From Bacillota bacterium (GTDB taxonomy: Bacteria > Bacillota > Dethiobacteria > DTU022 > PWGO01): a DNA stretch of 64,000 bases. Below the pieces are notes generated by a model. That model did no database searches, had not been told where the DNA came from, and saw only the letters and a program-made list of their open reading frames with translations. Where the stretch lies: positions 1 through 64,000 of the forward strand of contig JAAYSV010000019.1 of the NCBI GenBank assembly GCA_012518215.1, in the 5' to 3' direction. Both the position numbers and the translations under genes were made by a program. Below are positions 43,302 through 52,283 of the stretch, one piece after another. Position 1 is the first letter of the stretch, and the number at the start of each line of letters is the position of its first letter.

Positions 43302-43446
43302 CCGTGCAGATTACATAAAAATAATCTTAAATTTTCCAGGAAGAAGGTCTGCAAAAAAACAAAATTTTGCCGTGATATGTAAATTGGAGGGCAGTGGGGA
43401 AAGATATACAGGGATGAATATTGGATAGAAACAGTTCTGTTGAAGA

Positions 43447-44625
43447 ATGGAGGCGAGGCCATCGCTTTCAAGATTACTGAAAATATCAAAAAATAACGAG
43501 GGCAGATATCTTTACCGCGGGCGGATACGTCTGGGCCGATGCACCAAAGAAATGGTGCGGAGAATCCGGCCCGGCGAGATAGCGCTGATCTCCCATCGCG
43601 ATCTGGACGAACTGGCCGTCGAGTCTCTGCTGAAGTCCAGGGCCCGGGCGGTACTTAACACCGATACGTATATCAGTGGCCTGTTTGCCAACAGCGCCCC
43701 CCGGCGGCTTCTGAAAAAGGGGGTTTACCTTCTGGAGGAAATCGATGAACGTATCTTCGATCATCTCCAGGACGGGGAGATGATCCGGATCCGGGGAAAA
43801 AATGTGTTGTTGCCGGGCGGGGAGGAATTTTGCGGCACCGTTTTCACGGAAGAGTTGTTCGAGGAAAGGATGGCCGAAGCGCGCCGACGTGCATTTGATG
43901 TGGCGGCCGGATTCTTTGACAACACTTTTGTTTACGCCCGCCGCGAAAAGGAACTGCTCCTGGGCAAGACAGAGTCGCCTCCCTTGCAGACGAAGATCAA
44001 GGGGAGGGATGTGGTCGTCGTCGTGCGGGGCAGGAATTACCGTGAAGATCTGCATATTCTTCAGCATTATTTGAAAGAGGCGCGGCCCGTTCTGATCGGT
44101 GTGGATGGGGGGGCGGATGCTCTCCAGGAGGCCGGTTACCGTCCTGACATCATCATCGGAGACATGGACAGCGTTTCCACATCGGTTCTGTGCAAGGCCA
44201 GGGAAATAGTCGTTCATGCCTACCCTGACGGGCGGCGCTCACCGGGGATCGAACGCGTGAAAAAACTGGGCCTGCAGCACAGCATCTACACTGTTCCGGG
44301 AACCAGCGAGGACATAGCGTTGCTGCTGGCCTATGACCAGGGGGCCGAACTGATCGTGGCCCTGGGGACACATTTTGGGGTGATGGAGTTCCTGCAGAAG
44401 GGGCGGCGGGGAATGTCCAGCACCTTGCTGGTCAGGCTCAAAGTGGCCGATCGCCTCGTCGATGCGAAAGGAGTCAGCCGCCTCTATCGCAGGGGTGGTT
44501 CGTTTTCGCTGTTATCCGTTGTTTTTCTGGCCGGGTTGCTGCCGGTGATCATCCTTCTGCTTCTATCGCCGTTGATCCAACATTTTTTTCGCGTTATCTT
44601 CTGGCGCATGGGCATCGGCCTTTAA
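43447..44625 (+). CDS. steA: SteA-like protein (cytokinetic ring / thiamine pyrophosphokinase-like domain)
   Basis: This 392-residue protein matches the SteA family. The N-terminal part contains IRPGEIALISHRDLDELAVE and VLNTDTYISGLFANSAPRRLL. A thiamine-pyrophosphokinase-like middle carries VLIGVDGGADALQEAGYRPDIIIGDMDSVS, and one membrane helix lies near the C-terminus (about 355-375). In actinobacteria SteA acts with SteB in cell separation. Here it is followed directly by a SteB-like gene, which supports a shared function. Confidence 0.85.
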   Translation: MEARPSLSRLLKISKNNEGRYLYRGRIRLGRCTKEMVRRIRPGEIALISHRDLDELAVESLLKSRARAVLNTDTYISGLFANSAPRRLLKKGVYLLEEIDERIFDHLQDGEMIRIRGKNVLLPGGEEFCGTVFTEELFEERMAEARRRAFDVAAGFFDNTFVYARREKELLLGKTESPPLQTKIKGRDVVVVVRGRNYREDLHILQHYLKEARPVLIGVDGGADALQEAGYRPDIIIGDMDSVSTSVLCKAREIVVHAYPDGRRSPGIERVKKLGLQHSIYTVPGTSEDIALLLAYDQGAELIVALGTHFGVMEFLQKGRRGMSSTLLVRLKVADRLVDAKGVSRLYRRGGSFSLLSVVFLAGLLPVIILLLLSPLIQHFFRVIFWRMGIGL

Positions 44626-44648
44626 CATATTTCCGGGAGGGACGAGTT

Positions 44649-45596
44649 TTGTTTGATTTCAGAGGTTATCTGGTAATATTGACTTCCGTGTTCCTGGCAC
44701 TGGCCATAGGATTGCTGGTGGGCATCTCGTTTGGTGAAGATTTCCTTATTTACAACCAGCAGGAAGTGATTGACAAACTGGAGCAAAAATTAACGTCACA
44801 GGAAGATTTGATCGCTACCTTGCAGGAGGAAGTGGCGGCCTGGGAATCTTTCCGTGATTATTTCAGATTCAATTTTGCGGGAAAGGGTTCCCTGAAGGGG
44901 GATCAGCCCACGGTCAACATCATTTCCAACAGCGCGCCGTTCACCGAGGAGGTCACCTCCCTGATGAAAGAGGAAGGAATAGGCTACCGTGCCATAAGCC
45001 TGCATCCCCGGTTTATCGAACGTCTGAGAAGTTCGACGGGGCAGAAGGCCGAGAACCTGGCCGAGGGGATTGCGTCCGAGATCGGTTTGCTGAACTCACT
45101 TGTTTTTTCATGGGGCTATGCCGAGGTTGATCATGCCATCATGGCGGGAGAGCTGATGGAGTCGGGGGAAATAGAGATACAGGGTAACTGGTCCGAGGAT
45201 GTACCGGGGGCCGTTGCTCTGTTGCTCTATGACCGTTCCGCCGCTTCCGGAGAGGGAGATGGCAGATCACAAACAGAAGGCCATGCCGAGGAATTGAACT
45301 ATCTTTTCAAGGAATTGGCTGCCTCCCTCCGGGCAGAAGGCTACCGGGTGGTGATTGCTTTTTCAGGGTTCGGCGCCACGGAAGGCAGAGGCAGGAAGGC
45401 GAAGACAGAAGCGATGGGTGTTCTTCCCGCAGGCTGCGGGGAATGGGGGGAGGCTATCGTGGATCATGCCGATACTTTCTGGGGGCAGATAACCCTGTTG
45501 GATCTGATCCGCAAGGAAACCGAAGGCCATTACGGTTTTGGATCTGGCAGCAGGGGGATTCTTCCCACGGGTGGCAAGGAGGATGGGCAGTCATGA
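44649..45596 (+). CDS. steB: SteB/MctB-like membrane protein
   Basis: This 315-residue protein has one N-terminal membrane helix (FRGYLVILTSVFLALAIGLLVG), then a coiled-coil stretch (about residues 35-65) and a large extracytoplasmic domain. This layout matches the MctB/SteB family, often annotated as copper transporter but linked to SteA in cell separation. The start is TTG 44649 with GGGAGG upstream. It overlaps the next gene by 4 nt. Confidence 0.8.
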   Translation: MFDFRGYLVILTSVFLALAIGLLVGISFGEDFLIYNQQEVIDKLEQKLTSQEDLIATLQEEVAAWESFRDYFRFNFAGKGSLKGDQPTVNIISNSAPFTEEVTSLMKEEGIGYRAISLHPRFIERLRSSTGQKAENLAEGIASEIGLLNSLVFSWGYAEVDHAIMAGELMESGEIEIQGNWSEDVPGAVALLLYDRSAASGEGDGRSQTEGHAEELNYLFKELAASLRAEGYRVVIAFSGFGATEGRGRKAKTEAMGVLPAGCGEWGEAIVDHADTFWGQITLLDLIRKETEGHYGFGSGSRGILPTGGKEDGQS

Positions 45597-46279
45597 AATC
45601 AGTGACAGCTCTGGTACCGGCTTTCAACGAGGCGGCGCGGATCGCTGCCACGGTCGATGCACTGGGCAAGGCCCGGGGAATCGGTGAGATAATCGTCATC
45701 GACGATGGTTCAACGGATGGCACCGCTTCTGCCGCAGCTGCCGCGGGGGCAGAAGTGTTTCGCCTTGGCAGCAACAGGGGCAAGGGCGAGGCCGTCTGGC
45801 GGGGGGCACGGTTTGCGCGGTATCCCCTGCTTGCTCTTGTGGACGCGGATCTTGGTTCCAGTGCGCTGGAGATTGTTCGTATCATGGAACCGGTCATGGC
45901 AGGTTTGGTGGATATGGCCATCGCTGTCTTCCCGCCCCGTTCCGGAAAAGGCGGGTTTGGCATCGTTAAAAGATTTTCGCGCGCCGGCCTGTACCTGCTC
46001 TCGCGGCAGAAATTTGTTGAACCGCTTTCCGGGCAGAGGGTTTTGCCTGCACAGCTGCTGCTGGATATGAAGAAGCCGCCCCGTGGTTTTGGCCTGGAGG
46101 TAGCGTTGACACTCGAAGCATTGCGCCGCGGATACAGGGTGGCCGAGGTTCCGGCACCGATGAGCCATCGGGAACGGGGACGGGATCTCCTTTCATTTTT
46201 ACACCGGGGGCGGCAATTCATGGCTGTCTGCCGCGAACTCTGGCATGGGGTCCGGGCCGGAGGGGTGGGGGAAAAATGA
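45593..46279 (+). CDS. Family 2 glycosyltransferase
   Basis: This 228-residue GT-A fold enzyme starts MKSVTALVPAFNEAARIAAT and carries IIVIDDGSTDGTASAA and LVDADLGSSALEI (DxD). It is shorter than most family members and has no membrane helices. The start is ATG 45593 with AAGGAGG upstream, inside the end of steB. With the adjacent MraY-like gene it may build a cell-surface glycan or glycolipid; this is inferred from context. Confidence 0.88.
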   Translation: MKSVTALVPAFNEAARIAATVDALGKARGIGEIIVIDDGSTDGTASAAAAAGAEVFRLGSNRGKGEAVWRGARFARYPLLALVDADLGSSALEIVRIMEPVMAGLVDMAIAVFPPRSGKGGFGIVKRFSRAGLYLLSRQKFVEPLSGQRVLPAQLLLDMKKPPRGFGLEVALTLEALRRGYRVAEVPAPMSHRERGRDLLSFLHRGRQFMAVCRELWHGVRAGGVGEK

Positions 46280-47229
46280 TGGAGGATATCGCTGTTGCTG
46301 TTTCTGTTGCCATGGGCCTTTTTGTTGTTTTTTTCCTGACTCCGCGCCTGATCTTCCTCTACTGTCAGGCCGGTATCAGGCGGAAAAACTACCTTGGCCA
46401 CAGGATCACTCCGGCTCTGGGGCCGGCCATCGTGCTTTCCTGGATACCGGCAGTGATATGCCTTCCCCTGTGCAGTGGCAAATTTGCCTCCTCTTTTTCC
46501 GGGTTCGGCCAGGCTGTTTTTCCGCCGATAGTGCTTGCCCTGGGCCTGATGGCAATAGGGTTTCTGGACGACATTTTCGACGAAAATATCAGGGGGTACC
46601 GGGGACATTTTTCATCGTTGATGGAAGGCCGCCTGACCGCGGGTATGCTGAAAGCGCTCTGGGGAACGGCTCTAACGGTGTTGGTGGTCTTCAATGACGG
46701 CCTGCTGGCCCGGAATATGTACACGGAAACGGTTTCCCCTGCAGCGGTGCTGCTTCTGAAGGCGATGGCCGTGCTGACTGTCCTTTTCTGGGCCAATGGC
46801 TTGAATTTTCTGGATCGGCGGCCGGGGAGAGCTTTGAAAGTATTTCTGTTCCTGGGATTGGCCATTTCGTTCTGGGGCCTTGCAGCCCGCGGGGTTTCCA
46901 CACCGGTATGGGGTTCCCGGAGCCTGATCCATGGCGGGGATATTTCCGGGCCGCTGACACTGATGCTTCCTCTTCTGGTAATTGTGCTGGCCCTTCTTCC
47001 CGTGGATCTCGGGGGAAAAGCCATGTTAGGCGATGCCGGCTCAAACCCGCTGGGAGCGCTTCTTGGTTTCTACGCTTTGCTCATGCTTCCCCCCGGGGGT
47101 CGCCTGTTGTTTCTCTTCCTCGGCTTGATGCTCAACCTGATCGGGGAAAGGGTGTCCATCTCCGGGGTAATCGACGGGAATCGCTTTCTCTCTTTCCTTG
47201 ACCGCCTGGGATGCCATGCCGAAAAATAA
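46276..47229 (+). CDS. MraY/WecA-like glycosyl-1-phosphate transferase
   Basis: This 317-residue polytopic membrane protein has about nine hydrophobic segments. The family motifs are seen as LGFLDDIFDEN-like MAIGFLDDIFDENIRGYRG and LGDAGSNPLGALLG. The central N-x-x-N-x-x-D motif reads NGLNFLDRRPGRALK in place of the common NxxNxxDGxDGL, so it is a paralog and not MraY itself. It overlaps the glycosyltransferase gene by 4 nt. The acceptor and donor are unknown. Confidence 0.85.
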   Translation: MMEDIAVAVSVAMGLFVVFFLTPRLIFLYCQAGIRRKNYLGHRITPALGPAIVLSWIPAVICLPLCSGKFASSFSGFGQAVFPPIVLALGLMAIGFLDDIFDENIRGYRGHFSSLMEGRLTAGMLKALWGTALTVLVVFNDGLLARNMYTETVSPAAVLLLKAMAVLTVLFWANGLNFLDRRPGRALKVFLFLGLAISFWGLAARGVSTPVWGSRSLIHGGDISGPLTLMLPLLVIVLALLPVDLGGKAMLGDAGSNPLGALLGFYALLMLPPGGRLLFLFLGLMLNLIGERVSISGVIDGNRFLSFLDRLGCHAEK

Positions 47230-47333
47230 GTAGCGCGGACAGACGGACCGGCCCGGGGTAGTTTTGGCGGGGTGGGGCAGGGAGGGGTGCCTGCCGGCCG
47301 TCCGCAAGATATGTACGGGATGTGGTGAAAGAA

Positions 47334-48461
47334 ATGATTCAAAAACAGGAAGGTTCGGTCATATCCATCGGTGCCTGCCGTCCGGGTGCAACCGAGATCG
47401 AGGTCAAGATCGGCGGCACTGTTCATCAAGCTTTGAATTACGATCAACTCACCGGGCCGGTATCCGTGGGGGACCGGGTCATCCTGAACACCACCGCGGT
47501 GCAGTTGGCCCTCGGGACCGGCGGTTATCATTTCGTCTGTTTCAATTTCGACCGGGGGTGCAGCAGCAAGATTGCCGGCCCCGGGCATCTGATAAGATTG
47601 CGTTACACCCCGTTGCAGCTGGCGGTCCAGTCGTGTGAGGAAGAAGAAGGTCCGCGTGGGGCCATAACCGATTTCAGAAGTCTCCGTGGGTGCCCGGTCA
47701 TCATCGGGGAGCTCCACAGCATGGTCGCTCCGACGGTTCTGACCCTGAAGAAGATGGAACCAACGTTGCGCCTGGGCTACCTGATGACCGACACCGCCGC
47801 CCTGCCCATCTCTTTCAGCCGGGCCATCGATGGCCTGAAGAGGGAGGGACTTCTCCGGCTGACCGTGACCACCGGGCAGGCGTACGGCGGTGACCTGGAG
47901 GCGGTGAATGTTTATAGCGGCCTCGTTGCCGCTTTTCAGGCCGGTGGTGTTGACACGGTGATCATCGCGCCCGGCCCGGGGGTGACCGGGACGGGAACCA
48001 AATATGGTTTTTCAGGGATGGAGGTGGGGGAAAATGTGAACCGTGTGACCTCCCTGGACGGCACCCCCGTGGTTATCCCTCGCATCAGTTTTGCTGACCC
48101 CCGTCCGCGCCACTGGGGCATCAGCCATCATACCCTCACCGCCCTGAAGACTGCTGCTTTTTCACCGGCATACCTGCCCCTTCCCTACATGGGAAAGACG
48201 GAGATGAAGCACATGAATGCACAGCTGATGGATGAGGGGCTTTTCGAACGGCACCGGGTCTGTGCCATTCACATGAAGGGGCAGCTTCTCTGGGAGAGGG
48301 AAGAAAAGAAATGGCTTCATTCCATGGGGCGGGACAGCGACGAGGATCCCTATATCTTTGCTGCTCCGGCGGCGGCGGCCATCTTCACCGCTTCGTTTCC
48401 CGGCAGGGAAAAGGGGGCAGAAGGTAGAAGAAACAGGAAAGAAAGCAGACTCGGATCCTGA
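47334..48461 (+). CDS. DUF3866 family protein
   Basis: This protein of about 375 residues has an N-terminal beta-rich part (VSVGDRVILNTTAVQLALGTGGYHFV) and a larger alpha/beta part with IIGELHSMVAPTVLTLKKM and VIIAPGPGVTGTGTKYGFSG. I recall this layout as DUF3866, common in clostridia and actinobacteria near steA. There is no known activity. I favour ATG 47334 with GGTGA upstream; in-frame GTG codons at 47322 and 47325 are alternatives. Confidence 0.78.
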   Translation: MIQKQEGSVISIGACRPGATEIEVKIGGTVHQALNYDQLTGPVSVGDRVILNTTAVQLALGTGGYHFVCFNFDRGCSSKIAGPGHLIRLRYTPLQLAVQSCEEEEGPRGAITDFRSLRGCPVIIGELHSMVAPTVLTLKKMEPTLRLGYLMTDTAALPISFSRAIDGLKREGLLRLTVTTGQAYGGDLEAVNVYSGLVAAFQAGGVDTVIIAPGPGVTGTGTKYGFSGMEVGENVNRVTSLDGTPVVIPRISFADPRPRHWGISHHTLTALKTAAFSPAYLPLPYMGKTEMKHMNAQLMDEGLFERHRVCAIHMKGQLLWEREEKKWLHSMGRDSDEDPYIFAAPAAAAIFTASFPGREKGAEGRRNRKESRLGS

Positions 48462-48545
48462 GCGGTTTCTGCGGAAATGGCGGCCATGAAGAGAAAGAAC
48501 GATGACCGGTGTGAAAACAAATACAGGGATTGGGGAGGAACGCTT

Positions 48546-49082
48546 ATGAATGATCTGACGGAGAAGATGCTGAAGACAGAGATGAAATATCGCGGGCGCA
48601 TCATCAATGTGAAGGTGGATGAAGTCGAGCTTCCCACCGGTACCCGGAGCGGCCGGGAGGTGGTGGAGCACCCGGGGGCGGTAGCCGTGATTGCAGCAGA
48701 TGAAGATGGGCGGATCATTCTGGTGGAACAGTATCGTTATCCTGTCGGGGAAACTCTGCTGGAGATCCCGGCGGGCAAACTTGATCCCGGCGAATCCCCG
48801 GAGGAGTGTGCTCTGCGTGAGATGGTGGAGGAGACAGGCTACCGGCCGGGCAGGCTGGCCCTGCTCTCCAGAATATACACCACCCCGGGTTTCAGCAATG
48901 AAGCCATCCACCTGTTTCGCGGTTATGACCTTCAGTACGTTGGCAAGCCTGACCGTGATGTGGATGCGGATGAGGAAGAAAATCTCAACACGGTGTTGTT
49001 GAGCGAGCGGGAAGCGGTGGAGAAGATCGTTGCCCGCGAGATCGTCGATGCCAAGACAATCATTGCTCTCCTGTGGCCTTGA
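48546..49082 (+). CDS. nudF: Nudix hydrolase, ADP-ribose pyrophosphatase type
   Basis: This 178-residue enzyme is likely to hydrolyse ADP-ribose to AMP and ribose-5-phosphate. The Nudix box is GKLDPGESPEECALREMVEE followed by TGY, at residues 78-99. The start MNDLTEKMLKTEMKYRGRII is typical of NudF/YqkG. I chose ATG 48546 behind GGGGAGGAA; the frame opens earlier without a site. Confidence 0.92.
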   Translation: MNDLTEKMLKTEMKYRGRIINVKVDEVELPTGTRSGREVVEHPGAVAVIAADEDGRIILVEQYRYPVGETLLEIPAGKLDPGESPEECALREMVEETGYRPGRLALLSRIYTTPGFSNEAIHLFRGYDLQYVGKPDRDVDADEEENLNTVLLSEREAVEKIVAREIVDAKTIIALLWP

Positions 49083-49110
49083 AGGCTGTTGCATGTGCGG
49101 GTTCCCCCCG

Positions 49111-49138
49111 TCATATTCTATTATGTGGCTCATAAATT
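49111..49138 (+). promoter_or_regulatory. Sigma-E type promoter of spoIIM
   Basis: TCATATT (49111-49117) and CATAAATT (49131-49138) are separated by 13 bp and match the sigma-E consensus kmATATT-N13/15-CATACAnT at all but one fixed position. The spoIIM start lies 35 bp downstream. spoIIM is a mother-cell gene in Bacillus. Confidence 0.7.
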
Positions 49139-49173
49139 AGTATAAATATCAAAATCATGTTGACGGAGGAAAA

Positions 49174-49821
49174 TTGGCCTTGCGGGAGGGAATAAATGCT
49201 TTTATAAGGGAATATCTCCGTGAAAACCTGGGTATATATATGGTTGTTGGATTTATTTTCACGGCCGGTGTGCTTGGCGGGGTTCTGGTCCTCAGATATA
49301 TGCAGCCGGGGGCGATCGGCGAAATGGCCGATCATTTTGCACTGTTCGTGAGGGGGCTGGAAGAAGGCAGGGAGGTCGATTACGGTTCTGTTTTTCGCGC
49401 TTCGATCGGGCAGAACTTCAGGCATCTTGCCCTGGTCTGCCTTGCCGGAGTCTTTGCCAACGGGTTCCCGTTGATTTTCCTGCTGGTTGGTATGCGGGGA
49501 GTAGCCATCGGTTTCACGGTCGCCTTCCTGATTGAAAAAGCATCCGTGGGTGGGGCTCTCTTCTCCCTGGCTGCGGTGGCTCCGCACAACATGATCGTTA
49601 TCCCCGTTTTTCTGATAGTCGCTGCCACCGGCTTTGCCTTCTCCTGGCGCCGTTTCCGGGCCATCTACATCGAAAAAAGGCCGCGGCCATTCGGCGAAGA
49701 CCTTTTTTCATACGGGCGCACAATTGTTTGTTTGGGTCTGGCTTTGATCATCGGCAGCCTGGTGGAAACATACGTTTCCATGCTTTTCATGCGCCTGGCC
49801 GCAACCGCCTTCCTGGGGTGA
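49174..49821 (+). CDS. spoIIM: Stage II sporulation protein M
   Basis: This 215-residue membrane protein is needed with SpoIID and SpoIIP for septal peptidoglycan breakdown and engulfment. It has about five membrane helices and the family pattern IYMVVGFIFTAGVLGGVLV, then FANGFPLIFLLVGMRGVAIG, then VAPHNMIVIPVFLI. The start is TTG 49174 with GGAGG upstream. It is preceded by a sigma-E-like promoter. Confidence 0.95.
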   Translation: MALREGINAFIREYLRENLGIYMVVGFIFTAGVLGGVLVLRYMQPGAIGEMADHFALFVRGLEEGREVDYGSVFRASIGQNFRHLALVCLAGVFANGFPLIFLLVGMRGVAIGFTVAFLIEKASVGGALFSLAAVAPHNMIVIPVFLIVAATGFAFSWRRFRAIYIEKRPRPFGEDLFSYGRTIVCLGLALIIGSLVETYVSMLFMRLAATAFLG

Positions 49822-50034
49822 CCCGGCCGGTTGAAGAAGTTTATTTCCTGCCAGAGGTCGACAATATCCGGAAAGAGCAGGGGAACTTTGGCTTGACCGG
49901 ACGAAGCATGCCATAAAAAAAGGATTTTAATATTACTTTGTGGAATAGTATGAAATGTTTGCTTGTTCTTGTACCGGAATGGGAGCGTACATTTTTTGGG
50001 CGCTTTCATGCGTACGGTTGAAGGGAAGTATTTG

Positions 50035-50922
50035 ATGGAAAAACTGGCTAATGATTTTATACACTATCTGACCGTGGAACGGGGCCTGGCCAAGAACACC
50101 CTGGAATCCTACAATCGCGATATCCGCCGCTATCTGCTTTTTTTGAAGAAAGACAATGTCGGCGCCATGAAAGAAGCCAATCGCAAGCATATCGTTGCCT
50201 ACCTGGCAAACCTGAGGGAACGGGGGCAGGCGGCTTCCACCGTGTCCAGAAACCTCGCTTCGATCCGTTCATTCTATCATTTTCTGATCCAGGAAGGAAT
50301 CGTCGATATCAACCTGGGACAGCAGGTTGACCCGCCCAAGCTGGAGAAGAAACTCCCCCGCGTTCTATCCATGAATGAAGTGGAAAGGCTTCTGAGCCAG
50401 CCCTCGGACAGGGATCATATCGGTATAAGGGACAAAGCCATGCTGGAGCTACTCTATGCCTCCGGGATCAGGGTTTCGGAGCTGGTGTATCTGAACCTGA
50501 ATGATTTCAACCCCGAGGTCGGATTTTTACGTTGCCGCGGCAAAGGTTCAAAGGAGCGTATCGTGCCCATCGGGTCTGTGGCAGTGGACAAAGTACAGGA
50601 ATACCTGGCCCGTTGTCGTTCAAGACTGGTAAAAGGAGATCATGAAAAATCACTTTTTGTCAACCAGCATGGCCGCAGAATGACCCGACAGGGTTTCTGG
50701 AAAATATTGAAAAAATATGCCCTCAAGGCCAATCTCAACGAAGACATTACCCCCCACACACTGCGCCATTCTTTCGCCACCCATCTGCTGGAAAATGGTG
50801 CAGACCTGCGTTCGGTCCAGGAGATGCTGGGGCATTCGGATATATCAACCACCCAGATCTATACCCAGATCACGAGGCGCAAGATCAGGGAGATATATGA
50901 TCGGACTCATCCCCGCGCCTGA
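50035..50922 (+). CDS. xerD: Tyrosine recombinase XerD
   Basis: This 295-residue site-specific recombinase resolves chromosome dimers. The N-terminal SAM-like domain has FIHYLTVERGLAKNTLESYN. The catalytic residues are Arg in ASGIRVSELV, His-x-x-Arg in TPHTLRHSFATHLL, His in MLGHSDISTTQIY and Tyr in that last motif. I chose ATG 50035 with AAGGGAAG upstream. Its length and position before deoB are typical of housekeeping XerD, not of a phage integrase. Confidence 0.93.
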   Translation: MEKLANDFIHYLTVERGLAKNTLESYNRDIRRYLLFLKKDNVGAMKEANRKHIVAYLANLRERGQAASTVSRNLASIRSFYHFLIQEGIVDINLGQQVDPPKLEKKLPRVLSMNEVERLLSQPSDRDHIGIRDKAMLELLYASGIRVSELVYLNLNDFNPEVGFLRCRGKGSKERIVPIGSVAVDKVQEYLARCRSRLVKGDHEKSLFVNQHGRRMTRQGFWKILKKYALKANLNEDITPHTLRHSFATHLLENGADLRSVQEMLGHSDISTTQIYTQITRRKIREIYDRTHPRA

Positions 50923-50932
50923 GGAAACGATG

Positions 50933-52204
50933 ATGCCTGTTATTGATGAAAAAAAACTCAAGATAGAAAGACAGTTGCAGGAGAAAGGCCCCCCGCCCGG
51001 AAGGAGGGTGTTGCTCCTGATTCTTGATGGGGTGGGGATCGGCTCGTTGCCCGATGCTGCCAGGTACGGCGATGAAGGTGCGGCCACGCTTCAACATGTC
51101 AGCGCGGCGGTCGGCGGGCTGAAGGTTCCCCGTTTGCAGGAACTGGGCCTGGGAAACATCGCCCCACTTGAAGGGGTGCCTTCTCATCCGTTTCCACGTG
51201 CCTCCTACGGTCGGATGGCCTTCCGTTCACCGGGCAAGGATACCACCACCGGGCACTGGGAAATTGCAGGCCTTGTCCTGCCTTACCCGTTTCCCGTCTA
51301 CCCTCATGGGTTTCCCCCGGAAATAATCGATCAATTTCAAAGAGTGGCAGGGCGCAAAGTGCTTGGCAACAGGCCGGCATCCGGAACGGCAATCATGGAA
51401 GAACTCGGGGAAGAACATATGAAGACCGGTTCCCCGATCGTCTATACCTCGGCCGACAGTGTCTTCCAGATTGCGGCGCACGAGGAGGTTATTCCGCTCG
51501 AAAAACTTTATTTTCTCTGTTCCCGGGCACGGGAGCTGCTTTCCGGGAAACATGCGGTAAGCCGCGTTATTGCCCGCCCCTTCATTGGTACACCGGGTAA
51601 CTTCAAACGCACCTCCGGTCGGCGGGATTTTTCCCTGCCGCCATTACGCCCGACGATGCTGGATCTTCTTTCCAGCGATGGGGTGGAGGTGACCCTGGTG
51701 GGCAAGGTTAACGAAATATTTTCCGGCCGGGGGACGACCCGTTACATACCGGCCAGGGGGGATAACACCGTGGTCGAGCTCGGGGTGCTGAAAGCGTTGA
51801 AAGCTTCCCGGGGGGGGCTGATCTGGGCCAATTTTGGTGATTTTGATTCCCTTTACGGGCACCGCAATGATGCAGAGGGATTTGCCCGGGCGCTCAATAT
51901 TTTCGATACCTTTCTGAGCAGGTTGTCGGAACACCTCGGGCCCCGGGATCTTGTTGCCATAACTGCCGACCATGGTTGCGATCCGACCTGGCCGGGGACC
52001 GACCATACCCGCGAATATGTTCCCCTGCTGATCTGGCAGTGCACGGGTGGTGACATCGTCGGCAATCACCCGCGAAGCGTTTCATTGGGGACACGCTCCA
52101 CGGCCGCGGACCTGGGGGCCACGATCATGGACTATCTCGGGGTGGAAAATGGCGGGGACATTTCCGGCACCTCATTTCTGGACGAACTGTCTCTGCCCGG
52201 ATAA
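50933..52204 (+). CDS. deoB: Phosphopentomutase DeoB
   Basis: This 423-residue metal-dependent enzyme interconverts (deoxy)ribose-1-phosphate and 5-phosphate. The motifs are LLLILDGVGIGSLPDA near residue 32, the phosphorylated-Thr segment GKDTTTGHWEIAGL, and ADHGCDPTWPGTDHTREYVPLL. ATG codons at 50930 and 50933 follow GAGGA; the second has better spacing. The first 25 residues are an extension beyond the usual start. It is followed by a nucleoside phosphorylase. Confidence 0.95.
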   Translation: MPVIDEKKLKIERQLQEKGPPPGRRVLLLILDGVGIGSLPDAARYGDEGAATLQHVSAAVGGLKVPRLQELGLGNIAPLEGVPSHPFPRASYGRMAFRSPGKDTTTGHWEIAGLVLPYPFPVYPHGFPPEIIDQFQRVAGRKVLGNRPASGTAIMEELGEEHMKTGSPIVYTSADSVFQIAAHEEVIPLEKLYFLCSRARELLSGKHAVSRVIARPFIGTPGNFKRTSGRRDFSLPPLRPTMLDLLSSDGVEVTLVGKVNEIFSGRGTTRYIPARGDNTVVELGVLKALKASRGGLIWANFGDFDSLYGHRNDAEGFARALNIFDTFLSRLSEHLGPRDLVAITADHGCDPTWPGTDHTREYVPLLIWQCTGGDIVGNHPRSVSLGTRSTAADLGATIMDYLGVENGGDISGTSFLDELSLPG

Positions 52205-52283
52205 TTGAAGAACGACGGGCTGCCGGTTTCCGCTGATAGATTCGTGCTCGGGCAGACAACAGAACCGGGCGCAGGGGAGGGCC

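Noticed and set aside
50035-50922. Phage or integrative-element integrase
   Set aside because: The tyrosine recombinase has XerD length and motifs and lies in a conserved housekeeping order next to deoB; no attachment sites or phage genes were found.
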